Assembly (NCBI RefSeq): GCF_013283645.1
Contig: NZ_JABEKV010000002.1
Span: 751,798-815,797, forward strand
From: Sinorhizobium psoraleae
GTDB lineage: Bacteria; Pseudomonadota; Alphaproteobacteria; Rhizobiales; Rhizobiaceae
DNA: 64,000 bases
Reading direction: 5' to 3'
Below, one piece after another: positions 47,973-57,684 of the stretch. The first letter of the stretch is position 1. Each line of letters starts with the position of its first letter. The notes beneath the pieces were generated by a model. It did no database searches and had not been told where the DNA came from. It saw nothing but the letters and a program-made list of their open reading frames with translations. The translations under genes were made by a program, and so were the position numbers.

Positions 47973-49157
47973 TCACACCTCTTGACCGGCGGCAAAACCG
48001 GAAGCCCAGGCCCATTGGAAATTGTAGCCGCCGAGCCACCCGGTGACGTCAACGCATTCCCCGATGAAATAAAGCCCGGGAACCTCCCTCGCCTGCATCG
48101 TCCGGGAGTCCAGCGCACGGGTGTCGACGCCGCCGAGCGTAACCTCCGCGGTCCTGTAGCCCTCCGATCCGGCGGGCTTCAGCGCCCAGCTCTGGATGGA
48201 TGCCGACAATGTATCGATGGCCTTGTCGGAAAGGTCGGCAAGCATCCGTCCCGTCAATTTTGCTTCCTCCGTGAAAAACTGCGCCAGCCGCCGCGGCAGG
48301 ATGTCGGCCAAGGCCGTGTGCGTCGCCTGGCGACCGTTCGTTCGACGCATCCCCTTGAGAATGGAGGCAATGTCAATGTCCGGCATCAGGCGCAGGACGA
48401 TCTCCGCGCCTTCGCGCCAATAGGAGGATATCTGCAGGATGGCGGGTCCGCTCAAGCCGCGGTGAGTGAGCAACACCGCTTCGCGAAAAGCGGCCTTGCC
48501 GCAGCGCGCCTCGGCATCGGCCGCGACGCCGGCCAGTTCGCCGATCTTTTCGAGCTGTACCGGATCGAGGGTCAAGGGAACCAATGCCGGCCGCGTTTCG
48601 ACGATCGGCAGACCGAACTGTTCCGCGATCCTGTAGGCAAAGCCCGTCGCGCCCATTTTCGGGATCGACTTGCCGCCGCTCGCCACCACCAGTGACGCAG
48701 CCTCGACGGCACCATCATTGGTCATCACGCGGAAACCGGATGCAATCTTCTCGACAGTCGAAACCGCCGTTGCAAGCCGGAGCGCCACGACTGCCTCCCG
48801 CATTTCGGCGAGCAGCATGCGGATGATGTCCTTCGCCGAGTGATCGCAGAAGAGCTGGCCGAGCGTCTTCTCGTGCCAAGCAATGCCATGCCGCTCGACG
48901 AGTGCGACGAAGTCCTGCGGCCGATAGCGCGCGAGCGCCGACTTGCAAAAATGCGGATTGTCGGAAAGGAAGTTCTTCGGAGCGGCATGGATGTTGGTGA
49001 AGTTGCAGCGCCCGCCGCCGGAGATGCGGATCTTCTCGCCGGGCGCCTTGGCGTGGTCGAGCACGAGCACGCGGCGTCCGCGTTTTCCCGCTTCGATCGC
49101 GCACATCATGCCCGCGGCGCCCGCCCCAATGATTACCACATCATGTTTTTCTGCCAC
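47973..49157 (-). CDS. BaiN/HI0933-type flavoprotein oxidoreductase
   Basis: A flavoprotein of about 394 residues. The FAD fold is VVIIGAGAAGMMCAIEAGKR, with the family motif KIRISGGGRCNFTN and the C-terminal VTLGGVDTRALDSRTMQA and GECVDVTGWLGGYNFQWAWA regions of the HI0933/YhiN/BaiN family. The start is probably GTG 49157 (GGGTC upstream); ATG 49205 would add 16 residues. The substrate is unknown for most members; some reduce steroid double bonds. It is divergent from puuA. Confidence 0.87.
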   Translation of the reverse strand: MAEKHDVVIIGAGAAGMMCAIEAGKRGRRVLVLDHAKAPGEKIRISGGGRCNFTNIHAAPKNFLSDNPHFCKSALARYRPQDFVALVERHGIAWHEKTLGQLFCDHSAKDIIRMLLAEMREAVVALRLATAVSTVEKIASGFRVMTNDGAVEAASLVVASGGKSIPKMGATGFAYRIAEQFGLPIVETRPALVPLTLDPVQLEKIGELAGVAADAEARCGKAAFREAVLLTHRGLSGPAILQISSYWREGAEIVLRLMPDIDIASILKGMRRTNGRQATHTALADILPRRLAQFFTEEAKLTGRMLADLSDKAIDTLSASIQSWALKPAGSEGYRTAEVTLGGVDTRALDSRTMQAREVPGLYFIGECVDVTGWLGGYNFQWAWASGFAAGQEV

Positions 49158-49291
49158 GGAAGACCCTTTTTGCGTTTGCGTCTTCCTTTCCGACGGCAGA
49201 ACCAAAAGTCAATCGTGAACCGCCGAAGCCGCTCTAGCCAATCGCCAAACTCCGGCTATGATGCGCTATCCGAAGCCAAAACCGGTGATTT

Positions 49292-50728
49292 ATGCCCTCC
49301 AAGAGAAGTGTCGCCCAACAAGCAGCAAAGATCAGCAAGAGTTCGAAAATACCCGTCGCCCTGCATTCGCTCCGAGGCGTGAAGACCTGGAAGGAAGCAG
49401 TCGACTGGCTCAAGATCCGCGGCATCGAAGACATCGAGTGCATCACACCCGACCTTGCCGGCGTACCGCGCGGCAAGATGATGCCGACCTCCAAGTTCAC
49501 GTCGAACACCTCGCTCGCCCTGCCTTCGGCGATCTACCGTCATACGATTTCCGGCGAATATCCCGACGAAACCGAACAGTTCCGCTACGATTCGCGCGAC
49601 AGCGACATCAAGCTGATGCCCGATCTTTCGACTCTTTCCGTTGTACCTTGGGAGACTGACCCGACGGCGCAGGTGATCTGCGACATCGTCGGCTCGCAGG
49701 GCGAGCAGATCAGCTATACGCCGCGCAACGTTCTGAAACGCGTGGTCGATCTCTATCGCCAGAAAGGATGGAAACCGGTCGTCGCGCCCGAGATCGAGTT
49801 CTATCTCGTCGCCCAGAACGATGATCCCGACTATCCGCTGCGTCCGCCGAAGGGTCGCTCCGGCCGCTCGATCCTCGGCGGTCAGGGCTATTCGATCGCC
49901 GGCATCAACGAATTCGACGAACTGATCGACGATATCTACCACTTCTCCGAAAAGCAGGGCCTCGAGATCGACACTCTCATTCACGAAGAGGGTCCCGCCC
50001 AGCTCGAAATCAACCTCAGGCACGGCGACCCTATCGAGCTTGCCGATCAGGTTTTCCTGTTCAAGCGCACGATTCGCGAGGCGGCACTGAAGCACGGCAT
50101 CTACGCGACCTTCATGGCGAAGCCGATGCAGGGCCAGCCCGGCTCGGCGATGCACATTCACCAGTCGGTCGTCGAGATCAATACCGGTCGCAATCTGTTC
50201 TCGAATGCGGACGGATCCCCATCGAAGGAATTCTTCTCCTTCATCGGCGGCATGCAGCATTACGTGCCGAGGACGTTGGCGATGATGGCGCCATATGTGA
50301 ACTCCTACCGGCGGCTGACTCCTGACATGTCGGCGCCGGTGAATACCGCCTGGGGTTACGACAACCGGACGACGGCATTCCGCATCCCGGTCTCGGACGC
50401 GGCGGCGAGACGCATCGAGAACCGTCTGCCGAGTTCGGATGCCAACCCTTATCTGGCGCTCGCGGCCTCGCTCGGCTGCGGCTATCTCGGCATCATCGAA
50501 GACCTGCAGCCCTCGCCACCGACCGAGGACACCGCCAACGAAGGCGAAATCGATTTGCCGCGCGGCCTGCTCGAGGCGGTTTCGCTGCTCGAATCGGCGC
50601 CCTCGCTCGCCGACGTCTTCACGCCCGAGTTCATCGCCATCTATGCCGGCGTGAAGCGTGGTGAATTCGAGACATTCATGCAGGTGATCAGTCCGTGGGA
50701 ACGCGAATTCCTGCTTCTGAACGTCTGA
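49292..50728 (+). CDS. puuA: Glutamine synthetase-like gamma-glutamylputrescine synthetase
   Basis: A 478-residue glutamine-synthetase-fold ligase. Metal and ATP motifs are VAPEIEFYL, PAQLEINL, GSAMHIHQSV and SSDANPYLALAASLGCGYLG; the usual adenylylation-site Tyr of GlnA is absent. The N-terminal domain (GIEDIECITPDLAGVPRGKM) is typical of PuuA-type enzymes, which join glutamate to putrescine. It is followed after 15 bases by a PuuB-type oxidase. The putrescine importer potFGHI lies 12 kb away. Other amine substrates are possible. Confidence 0.88.
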   Translation: MPSKRSVAQQAAKISKSSKIPVALHSLRGVKTWKEAVDWLKIRGIEDIECITPDLAGVPRGKMMPTSKFTSNTSLALPSAIYRHTISGEYPDETEQFRYDSRDSDIKLMPDLSTLSVVPWETDPTAQVICDIVGSQGEQISYTPRNVLKRVVDLYRQKGWKPVVAPEIEFYLVAQNDDPDYPLRPPKGRSGRSILGGQGYSIAGINEFDELIDDIYHFSEKQGLEIDTLIHEEGPAQLEINLRHGDPIELADQVFLFKRTIREAALKHGIYATFMAKPMQGQPGSAMHIHQSVVEINTGRNLFSNADGSPSKEFFSFIGGMQHYVPRTLAMMAPYVNSYRRLTPDMSAPVNTAWGYDNRTTAFRIPVSDAAARRIENRLPSSDANPYLALAASLGCGYLGIIEDLQPSPPTEDTANEGEIDLPRGLLEAVSLLESAPSLADVFTPEFIAIYAGVKRGEFETFMQVISPWEREFLLLNV

Positions 50729-50743
50729 CCGAAAGGCACCTCT

Positions 50744-52030
50744 ATGCCCTGGCAAAGTCCGATCTCGCCCGGAATTTCCTGGTACGAGGCGACGGTACTG
50801 GAGCGTCCGGACTACCCGGCGCTGGCAGGCTCGTGCAAGACTGACGTTGCGATCATCGGCGGCGGCTATACCGGTCTTCAGGCCGCCTACAACCTCGCCA
50901 AGCACGGTACCGACGTTGCGCTGATCGACGCCTGCCGTTTTGGCGACGGCGCCTCGGGCCGGAACGGCGGCCAGTTCGGCACGGGCCAGCGCGCCTGGGC
51001 GGACGAGGCGGAGGAAGCGCTCGGCCACGAGCGCGCCAAGCTGCTTTTCGAGATGGCGGAAAACGCCAAGCGCTACGTGCTGGACTTCGCCGGCGAACAC
51101 GGAATCGACATCGAGTTCGTCCCTGGCCAGCTCTCCGTGAGCCACAAGCAGAGTCTCGAGAAATACTACCGCAGACACGTCGAAGCGATGGCGGAGCGGT
51201 TCGGCTACCCGCATCTTTCCTTCATGGAACGGGATGAGACGGCAAGCCGGCTCGGGTCGCATCATTATCAATTCGGCATACGCGACACCGGCACCGGGCA
51301 CATCCACCCGATGAAGCTGCTTGTCGGGCTCGCGAAGCAGGCATCGCGAGCCGGCGCCAAGCTCCACGAACACACAAAGGCACTGAAGATCGAGAAAAAG
51401 GGCGGCGCGATCGTCATTGACACCGATCGGGGCACGATAACCGCCGACCGGGCCTTGATCGCCTGCAACGCCCATATCGGCAACCTCGAGCCGGTAACCG
51501 CAAGCCACGTCATGCCGATCCGTTCGTTCATCGGCGCAACAAAGGTCTTGTCCGGCCATCCGAATGTGCTGCCCGGCGGGGAATCCGTCGACGATTCGCG
51601 TTTCGTGGTGCGCTATTTCCGCAAATCGAAGGATGGACGGCTGCTTTTCGGCGGGCGCGAAGCCTATACGGCCGACAACCCACGCGACATTTCCAGCCAT
51701 ATCCGCCGACAGATCAGCGAGATATATCCGGCACTCGCCAACGTCGAGATCACCCACGCCTGGGGCGGGTCGGTCGGCATCACCATGCCGCGCCATCCCT
51801 TCTGCAGAGAGGTCATGCCCGGTGTCACAAGCATCGGTGGTTATTCCGGTCACGGCGTCATGCTGTCCAACTACTGTGGCAAGCTCTATGCTGACCTGGC
51901 TTTGGGTAAAACGACGGAACTGGACCTTCTCAAGGCCTTGAAAATACCAGCTTTCCCGGGCGGAATGCGATTCCGCTCGGCGCTCCTGTTCCTCGCGCTC
52001 AGCTGGTACGCCTTGCGCGACCGGTTTTAA
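50744..52030 (+). CDS. puuB: FAD-dependent gamma-glutamylputrescine oxidase
   Basis: A 428-residue DAO-family flavoenzyme. The start MPWQSPISPGISWYEATVLE is characteristic of PuuB/OrdL-type enzymes. The FAD fold is VAIIGGGYTGLQAAYNLAKH, the GDGASGRNGGQFGTGQR loop follows, and the C-terminal FAD contact is GGYSGHGVMLSNYCGKLYAD. It would oxidise gamma-glutamylputrescine to the aldehyde with release of ammonia and H2O2. AAAGG lies 8 bases before the ATG. In operon with puuA; a terminator follows. The aldehyde dehydrogenase and hydrolase of the pathway are not in the window. Confidence 0.88.
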   Translation: MPWQSPISPGISWYEATVLERPDYPALAGSCKTDVAIIGGGYTGLQAAYNLAKHGTDVALIDACRFGDGASGRNGGQFGTGQRAWADEAEEALGHERAKLLFEMAENAKRYVLDFAGEHGIDIEFVPGQLSVSHKQSLEKYYRRHVEAMAERFGYPHLSFMERDETASRLGSHHYQFGIRDTGTGHIHPMKLLVGLAKQASRAGAKLHEHTKALKIEKKGGAIVIDTDRGTITADRALIACNAHIGNLEPVTASHVMPIRSFIGATKVLSGHPNVLPGGESVDDSRFVVRYFRKSKDGRLLFGGREAYTADNPRDISSHIRRQISEIYPALANVEITHAWGGSVGITMPRHPFCREVMPGVTSIGGYSGHGVMLSNYCGKLYADLALGKTTELDLLKALKIPAFPGGMRFRSALLFLALSWYALRDRF

Positions 52031-52036
52031 AAAGCC

Positions 52037-52076
52037 GGGTGCAGCCTCATTTTGTTGCGCCGCACCCTAGCGTTTT
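52037..52076 (+). terminator. Terminator after puuB
   Basis: GGGTGC / GCACCC stem with a long loop, followed by TAGCGTTTTT. Starts 6 bases past the puuB stop. Confidence 0.6.
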
Positions 52077-52128
52077 TAAATCGATTAGATTATACGTGCC
52101 CCTGACCTGAACGAGATCGAGATATCCC

Positions 52129-53604
52129 ATGAGCAGCCAGATCATTCCCGTCGACCCGTTTGACTATGTCGTGTTCGGGGGCACCGGCGATCTTGCGGAG
52201 CGCAAGCTTCTGCCCGCGCTCTATCACCGACAGATCGAAGGTCAATTCACTGAGCCTACACGTATCATCGGTGCGTCGCGCGCGGCACTCACCCATGAGG
52301 AATACCGGGGATTTGCGACCGAGGCCCTGAAAGAGCATCTGAAACAGGGCGAATTCAACGAAGCGGAAGTGGAGAAGTTCACGTCGCGGCTCTACTACGT
52401 CTCGGTCGACGCCAAGTCCGACCAAGGTTGGGACTCGCTGAAGAAGATCCTTGAAGAAGGAAAGGATCGCATCCGCGCCTTCTATCTCGCCGTCGGCCCG
52501 GCGATCTTCGGCGATATCTCGGAAAAGATTCGCGACCACAAGCTCATCACCAAGAGCACCCGGATCGTCGTCGAAAAGCCGATCGGGCGCGACCTCGCAT
52601 CGGCGACGGAACTCAACGACACGATCGGCCGGGTGTTCCGTGAAGAGCAGATCTTCCGCATCGATCACTATCTCGGCAAGGAGACAGTGCAGAACCTCAT
52701 GGCTCTGCGCTTTGCCAATGCGCTTTACGAGCCGCTGTGGAACTCGGCGCACATCGACCACGTGCAGATCACGGTTTCGGAATCCGTCGGCCTGGAAAAT
52801 CGTGCCGGCTATTACGACAAGGCGGGCGCGCTCCGCGACATGGTGCAGAACCACATTCTGCAACTCGTCTGCTTCGTAGCCATGGAAGCGCCGACCTCGA
52901 TGGACGCCGAGGCGGTGCGCGACGAAAAGCTCAAGGTGCTTCGCGCGCTGAAGCCGATCACCGCGGCCAATGTCGAGCAGGTGACGGTTCGCGGCCAGTA
53001 TCGCGCGGGCGCATCTGCGGGCGGCCCGGTGAAGGGCTATCTGGAGGAACTCGAAGGCGGCGTTTCCAACACCGAAACCTTCGTCGCACTCAAGGCCGAG
53101 GTCAGCAACTGGCGCTGGGCCGGCGTGCCCTTCTATATACGCACCGGCAAGCGCATGGCGGGCCGCATGTCGGAGATCGTCATCACGTTCAAGCAGATTC
53201 CCCACTCGATCTTCGACCACAGTGCCGGACGCATCTCGGCCAACCAGTTGATGATCCGCCTCCAGCCGAACGAAGGCGTCAAGCAGTCGCTGATGATCAA
53301 GGATCCGGGGCCGGGCGGCATGCGCCTCAGGAACGTGCCCCTGGACATGAGCTTCGCGGAAGCATTCGACGTGCGCAACGCCGACGCCTATGAGCGGCTG
53401 CTGCTCGATGTCGTCCGCAACAACCAGACGCTGTTCGTGCGCCGCGACGAAGTGGAAGCCGCCTGGCAATGGATCGACCCTATCCTCAAGGCGTGGGAAA
53501 CGACCGGGCAGCAGGTGCAGGGTTATACGGCCGGCACCTGGGGGCCGAGCCAGTCGATCGCGCTGATCGAGCGCGACGGCCGCACCTGGAACGATACGAT
53601 CTAG
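52129..53604 (+). CDS. zwf: Glucose-6-phosphate 1-dehydrogenase
   Basis: A 491-residue enzyme oxidising glucose 6-phosphate to 6-phosphogluconolactone with NAD(P)+, the entry to the Entner-Doudoroff route. The coenzyme fold is VVFGGTGDLAERKLLPALYH, and the active-site signature is FRIDHYLGKETVQNLMALRF, containing the substrate-binding Lys. VEKPIGRDL is also diagnostic. It is followed by pgl after 9 bases. Confidence 0.97.
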   Translation: MSSQIIPVDPFDYVVFGGTGDLAERKLLPALYHRQIEGQFTEPTRIIGASRAALTHEEYRGFATEALKEHLKQGEFNEAEVEKFTSRLYYVSVDAKSDQGWDSLKKILEEGKDRIRAFYLAVGPAIFGDISEKIRDHKLITKSTRIVVEKPIGRDLASATELNDTIGRVFREEQIFRIDHYLGKETVQNLMALRFANALYEPLWNSAHIDHVQITVSESVGLENRAGYYDKAGALRDMVQNHILQLVCFVAMEAPTSMDAEAVRDEKLKVLRALKPITAANVEQVTVRGQYRAGASAGGPVKGYLEELEGGVSNTETFVALKAEVSNWRWAGVPFYIRTGKRMAGRMSEIVITFKQIPHSIFDHSAGRISANQLMIRLQPNEGVKQSLMIKDPGPGGMRLRNVPLDMSFAEAFDVRNADAYERLLLDVVRNNQTLFVRRDEVEAAWQWIDPILKAWETTGQQVQGYTAGTWGPSQSIALIERDGRTWNDTI

Positions 53605-53613
53605 GACCGGCTC

Positions 53614-54312
53614 ATGAGCACCATCCTGCACACATTCGAGAATGGAACTGCACTGGCGGAAGGCCTCGCGGACGCCGTCCGCGCCAGGCTCGCCGCGGCG
53701 ATCGATGCGCGCGGCGCGGCGAGCATCGCGGTCTCCGGCGGATCGACGCCGAAAGCGTTCTTCCAGGCGCTGTCGCAGCGCGAACTCGACTGGGCGAAAG
53801 TGACCGTCACCCTCGTCGACGAACGCTTCGTGCCGCAGGAAAACGAACGCTCCAACCATGGCCTCGTCGCTCAGAACCTCCTGCAAAACGAGGCGGCCAA
53901 GGCGCATTTCGTGCCGCTCTATCATGCCGCGGCGACCGCCGAGGAGGCGGCAACCATGGCGAGCCAATCGGTGGCGGCCATCGGCACGCCCTTCGATATC
54001 GTCGTTCTCGGGATGGGAACGGACGGGCATACCGCGTCGTTCTTCCCGGGTGGGACGCGCCTCAAGGAGGCGATCGATCCCGCGACGCCACGCGGCGTGA
54101 TCACCATGGAAGCGGAAGGCGCGGGCGAAATACGCCTGACCTTCACCTTTTCCAGTCTCCAGGACGCCGGGTTACTCGTCCTCCATATCGAAGGCGACGG
54201 CAAGAAGGAGGTTCTTGCCCGAGCGGAGGCGCCCGGTGACGAGGCGGAGATGCCGATCCGCGCCATGTTGCGGCGGGCCACCTCGCCGCTGCAGATCTAT
54301 TGGGCGCCGTAA
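53614..54312 (+). CDS. pgl: 6-phosphogluconolactonase
   Basis: A 232-residue DevB-type lactonase. AISVSGGSTPKAFFQAL-like phosphate-binding loop (SIAVSGGSTPKAFFQALSQR), VTVTLVDERFVPQENERSNH and the catalytic-site segment VLGMGTDGHTASFFPGG are all present. It hydrolyses the lactone made by Zwf. Cotranscribed with zwf; a 247-base gap with a degenerate repeat separates it from edd. Confidence 0.95.
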   Translation: MSTILHTFENGTALAEGLADAVRARLAAAIDARGAASIAVSGGSTPKAFFQALSQRELDWAKVTVTLVDERFVPQENERSNHGLVAQNLLQNEAAKAHFVPLYHAAATAEEAATMASQSVAAIGTPFDIVVLGMGTDGHTASFFPGGTRLKEAIDPATPRGVITMEAEGAGEIRLTFTFSSLQDAGLLVLHIEGDGKKEVLARAEAPGDEAEMPIRAMLRRATSPLQIYWAP

Positions 54313-54559
54313 CACGGCGGAGCGTGGCCCGTTCGGGCAAGCCGCCGAGGGTAGAAAGCGCTCCGACTTGGAGCATTCCCTGCGCGCTCACTCGAATGCG
54401 CAGGTCGTGTTGGGTGATTTGTCCTTATTTCGCTATCGGATTGAGGGTAAATTACAACAGCAATTCAAACTGTTGCAGCCACCGATGCGGAGAGCGCGGC
54501 CGCTGTAGACCGATAACAGGATGAAGACAGGAGCCCCAAGCTCCGGAACAGGATGTGTC

Positions 54560-56380
54560 ATGTCCGCCGATTCCCGCGTTGCCGCAATCACCGCCCGTAT
54601 CGTCGAGCGCTCGAAACCCCAGCGCGAGGCCTATCTCGATCGCGTCCGTAGCGCGTCGGCAAACGGGCCGCACCGCAGCGTGCTCGGCTGCGGCAACCTC
54701 GCGCACGGGTTTGCCGTCTGTTCCCCCGCCGAGAAGACGGCGCTCGCGGGTGACCGCGTCCCCAACCTCGGCATCATCACCTCCTACAACGACATGCTCT
54801 CGGCGCATCAGCCCTTCGAGACCTATCCGGCACTGATCCGGGAGGCGGCTCGCGAGGCGGGCGGCGTGGCGCAAGTCGCCGGTGGCGTGCCGGCGATGTG
54901 CGACGGCGTCACCCAGGGGCAGCCGGGGATGGAGCTTTCCCTCTTCTCGCGCGACCTGATCGCGATGGCTGCCGGCGTCGGCCTGTCGCACAACATGTTC
55001 GATTCCGCGGTCTATCTCGGCGTCTGCGACAAGATCGTTCCGGGCCTCGTCATCGCAGCGCTGACTTTCGGCCACTTGCCGGCGGTCTTCATTCCCGCCG
55101 GACCGATGACCTCAGGTCTGCCTAACGACGAAAAGGCCCGCGTCCGCCAGCTCTTCGCCGAAGGCAAGGTCGGTCGCGACGAGCTGCTCGAGGCGGAATC
55201 CAAGTCCTATCACGGCCCGGGTACCTGCACCTTCTACGGCACCGCCAACTCCAACCAGATGCTGATGGAAATCATGGGCTTCCACCTGCCCGGCGCCTCC
55301 TTCATCAATCCCGGCACGCCGCTGCGCGACGCGCTGACGAAGGAAGCGGCAAAGCGGGCGCTCGCCATCACCGCCATGGGCAACGAGTTCACCCCCGCCG
55401 GCGAAATGATCGATGAACGATCGATCGTCAACGGTGTCGTCGGCCTGCATGCGACGGGCGGCTCGACCAACCACACCATGCATCTTGTTGCCATGGCGCG
55501 CGCGGCGGGCATCCTGCTCACCTGGCAGGATATCTCGGAACTTTCCGATATCGTGCCGCTTCTCGCGCGCGTCTATCCGAACGGACTCGCGGACGTGAAC
55601 CATTTCCACGCCGCCGGCGGCATGGGCTTCCTGATCAGCCAGCTGCTCAAGAACGGATTGCTGCACGACGACGTCAGGACGGTGTTCGGCCACGGCCTTA
55701 ACGCCTATGCGATCGACATCAAGCTCGGCGCCAACGGAGGCGTGCACCGCGAGCCGGCGCCGCAACAGAGTGCCGACCCGAAGGTGCTGGCAACGATCGA
55801 CCAACCGTTCCAGCACACGGGCGGGTTAAAGATGCTCGCGGGCAATCTCGGCAAGGCCGTGATCAAGATTTCGGCCGTCAAACCGGAGCGCCATGTCATT
55901 GAGGCGCCGGCGAAGATCTTTCATGACCAAGCGGAACTCAACGCCGCATTCAAGGCGGGGAAGCTCGAAGGCGATTTCGTCGCGGTGGTCCGCTTCCAGG
56001 GGCCGAAGGCCAATGGCATGCCGGAACTGCACAAGCTGACGACCGTGCTCGGCATTCTCCAGGACCGCGGTCAGAAAGTCGCGATCTTGACCGATGGCCG
56101 CATGTCAGGCGCGTCCGGCAAGGTGCCTGCGGCCATCCATGTCACACCGGAAGCAAAGGATGGCGGGCCGATCGCGCGCATCCAGGAGGGCGACATCGTC
56201 CGCATCGACGCCGTTGCCGGGACGATCGAGGTGCTGGTCGAAGACATTGCGCTGAGAACGCGCGTGCCGGCACATATCGACCTCTCCGACAACGAATTCG
56301 GCATGGGCCGTGAGCTCTTCGCTCCGTTCCGCAGGATCGCGGGCACGGCCGATCATGGGGCAAGCGTCCTTTTCCAGTAA
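54560..56380 (+). CDS. edd: 6-phosphogluconate dehydratase
   Basis: A 606-residue [4Fe-4S] dehydratase of the IlvD/Edd family producing 2-keto-3-deoxy-6-phosphogluconate. Cluster ligands lie in [20 protein letters not shown] and [15 protein letters not shown]. Further hallmarks are [20 protein letters not shown] and [23 protein letters not shown] 54560 has AGGA 8 bases upstream and gives the family length; the frame starts at 54521. The aldolase gene eda is not in the window. Confidence 0.96.
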   Translation: MSADSRVAAITARIVERSKPQREAYLDRVRSASANGPHRSVLGCGNLAHGFAVCSPAEKTALAGDRVPNLGIITSYNDMLSAHQPFETYPALIREAAREAGGVAQVAGGVPAMCDGVTQGQPGMELSLFSRDLIAMAAGVGLSHNMFDSAVYLGVCDKIVPGLVIAALTFGHLPAVFIPAGPMTSGLPNDEKARVRQLFAEGKVGRDELLEAESKSYHGPGTCTFYGTANSNQMLMEIMGFHLPGASFINPGTPLRDALTKEAAKRALAITAMGNEFTPAGEMIDERSIVNGVVGLHATGGSTNHTMHLVAMARAAGILLTWQDISELSDIVPLLARVYPNGLADVNHFHAAGGMGFLISQLLKNGLLHDDVRTVFGHGLNAYAIDIKLGANGGVHREPAPQQSADPKVLATIDQPFQHTGGLKMLAGNLGKAVIKISAVKPERHVIEAPAKIFHDQAELNAAFKAGKLEGDFVAVVRFQGPKANGMPELHKLTTVLGILQDRGQKVAILTDGRMSGASGKVPAAIHVTPEAKDGGPIARIQEGDIVRIDAVAGTIEVLVEDIALRTRVPAHIDLSDNEFGMGRELFAPFRRIAGTADHGASVLFQ

Positions 56381-56424
56381 GGCGGCGGATGCCCGTGCTG
56401 GCGCACCGTTACGGGACGCTCCAG

Positions 56425-56790
56425 CTACGGGAGCGGCCCGGGATGAATATCGTTTCGCCCATCATAATGTTCGATTTCGAGTGTGAACACGTCCACTCCC
56501 TCGATGCAGCGGGCATTGAGTGAGACGCGGTTCTCCGGATAGCCGCTTCGCATGATCGCAGTGCCACATGTGGGGCAGAAGTGATGGCCTTCGGTAACGC
56601 CGCGCCAGATGTAGCTCGACAGGCGGCGCTTTTCAGTGATGAGCCTGACACTGGCGGAATCCACCTTCCAATGAAGGAAACCCGACCGCCGGCACGTCGA
56701 ACAATTGCATTCGATCAATCCTGAGAGATCAGCATCGACCTCGACACAAATGTCGCCGCAATGACAGGAAAGACGATAGGGTCGCTGCAT
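56425..56790 (-). CDS. GFA (glutathione-dependent formaldehyde-activating) family protein
   Basis: A 121-residue zinc-binding protein. Metal ligands are seen in SCHCGDICVEV, ECNCSTCRRSG and HHFCPTCGTAIM, the standard CxC, CxxC pattern of the GFA/CENP-V fold. NARCIEGVDV near the end also fits. True glutathione-formaldehyde activity is shown for few members, so a catalytic role is uncertain. Convergent with edd. Confidence 0.88.
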   Translation of the reverse strand: MQRPYRLSCHCGDICVEVDADLSGLIECNCSTCRRSGFLHWKVDSASVRLITEKRRLSSYIWRGVTEGHHFCPTCGTAIMRSGYPENRVSLNARCIEGVDVFTLEIEHYDGRNDIHPGPLP

Positions 56791-56974
56791 AGCGGTTCTC
56801 TCGCTTCAAGCGCAGTCGATCTGCTGTATGGTTCCTTAGTCGGAGCCGATTTAAGGCGACGTGCCTGCCTGAGACGCGCGGCGCCTTAGTGTCAAATTTC
56901 GACGACGAAGGTAATCCCGTCAAGAGAGAGGACAACTGCAGACGCATAGCTGCAAGACGGCGCACTTCCGATTT

Positions 56975-57385
56975 TCAGCGGTAGATATCGAGCGTGCGAT
57001 TGCGATGGTTCGGATGCGTGCTGTAGACGAAAATCCGGTTCAAATCGCGATCGGTCAAAAGCCGCAGGAAGCGGGCTTCGATGATATTGTTGGCATGGAC
57101 GCGCTTGAGCAGGCACCCGATCAAGGGAATGCGCGCGCTCGGGATGTCGAGATAGAAGTTCTGCGGCAGCTTGAACTTCGTCAGGATACCGATGACGGCG
57201 CCGCTCTTGGAGAGCTTGATGATTTCGCAGCGACGCGATGAAAGGTTCTGTACGCCTTTCTCGGTGAATTCGATGCGCGCCTCGTTGCGTGTGTCCTCCA
57301 TTGGGAAGTTCGTTTCCCGATCGTACATGAAGGATTCTTCCTTGTTGAGGAAGTGCTGGTGCACCACGGGGGACGCGCCGCTCAT
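56975..57385 (-). CDS. PilZ-like domain protein
   Basis: A 136-residue cytoplasmic protein with a PilZ-like core: RNEARIEFTEKGVQNLSSRR then CEIIKLSKSGAVIGI and IIEARFLRLLTDRDLNRIFV. The strict c-di-GMP motifs (RxxxR and D/NxSxxG) are only partly present (LSKSGAVIG for the second), so nucleotide binding is doubtful. ATG 57385 has AAAGG 8 bases upstream; the frame extends to 57403. No neighbours point to a pathway. Confidence 0.65.
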   Translation of the reverse strand: MSGASPVVHQHFLNKEESFMYDRETNFPMEDTRNEARIEFTEKGVQNLSSRRCEIIKLSKSGAVIGILTKFKLPQNFYLDIPSARIPLIGCLLKRVHANNIIEARFLRLLTDRDLNRIFVYSTHPNHRNRTLDIYR

Positions 57386-57583
57386 CGAATTCGCCTTTCG
57401 CATTTCTACCTGCGGCGACGCTAACCCATGAAATTTAACAGAGAGTTTGGCTTCCCAAACACGTGTGGAAAACTCGTGCGGAAGCGCCGGGCGAGTCCGA
57501 TATGGTTAAATCCATCTGACTGAATGCGGAGGAGAAAGCGCGCGCTGTTCCTTCGCTTGCGCCGCACCACCGGTGACATGGAC

Positions 57584-57684
57584 CACAGCGCCGCGCGTCT
57601 TATCGGACGCGCAAAGAACGCTGCAGCCCCTTGAAACTGAGCAATCCGGACGGAAAACCGTTACACACTGCTCCTGGAATTGCA
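57584..57684 (+). repeat. Partial A-type then partial B-type repeat
   Basis: 57584-57637: ACAGCGCCGCGCGTCTTATC, then GCGCAAAGAACGCTGCAG and CTTGAAAC. 57641-57684: GCAATCCGGACGGAAAACCG, then CTCCTGGAATTGCA. It ends directly at the aglK stop codon. Confidence 0.75.

Noticed and set aside
49256..51853. 865-codon open frame on the minus strand opposite puuA/puuB
   Set aside because: It mirrors two clearly real plus-strand genes, its sequence is Arg/Val/Asp-rich without motifs, and such antisense frames are common in high-GC coding DNA.
52090..54030. 646-codon minus-strand frame opposite zwf/pgl
   Set aside because: Same reason: an antisense shadow of strongly supported enzymes.
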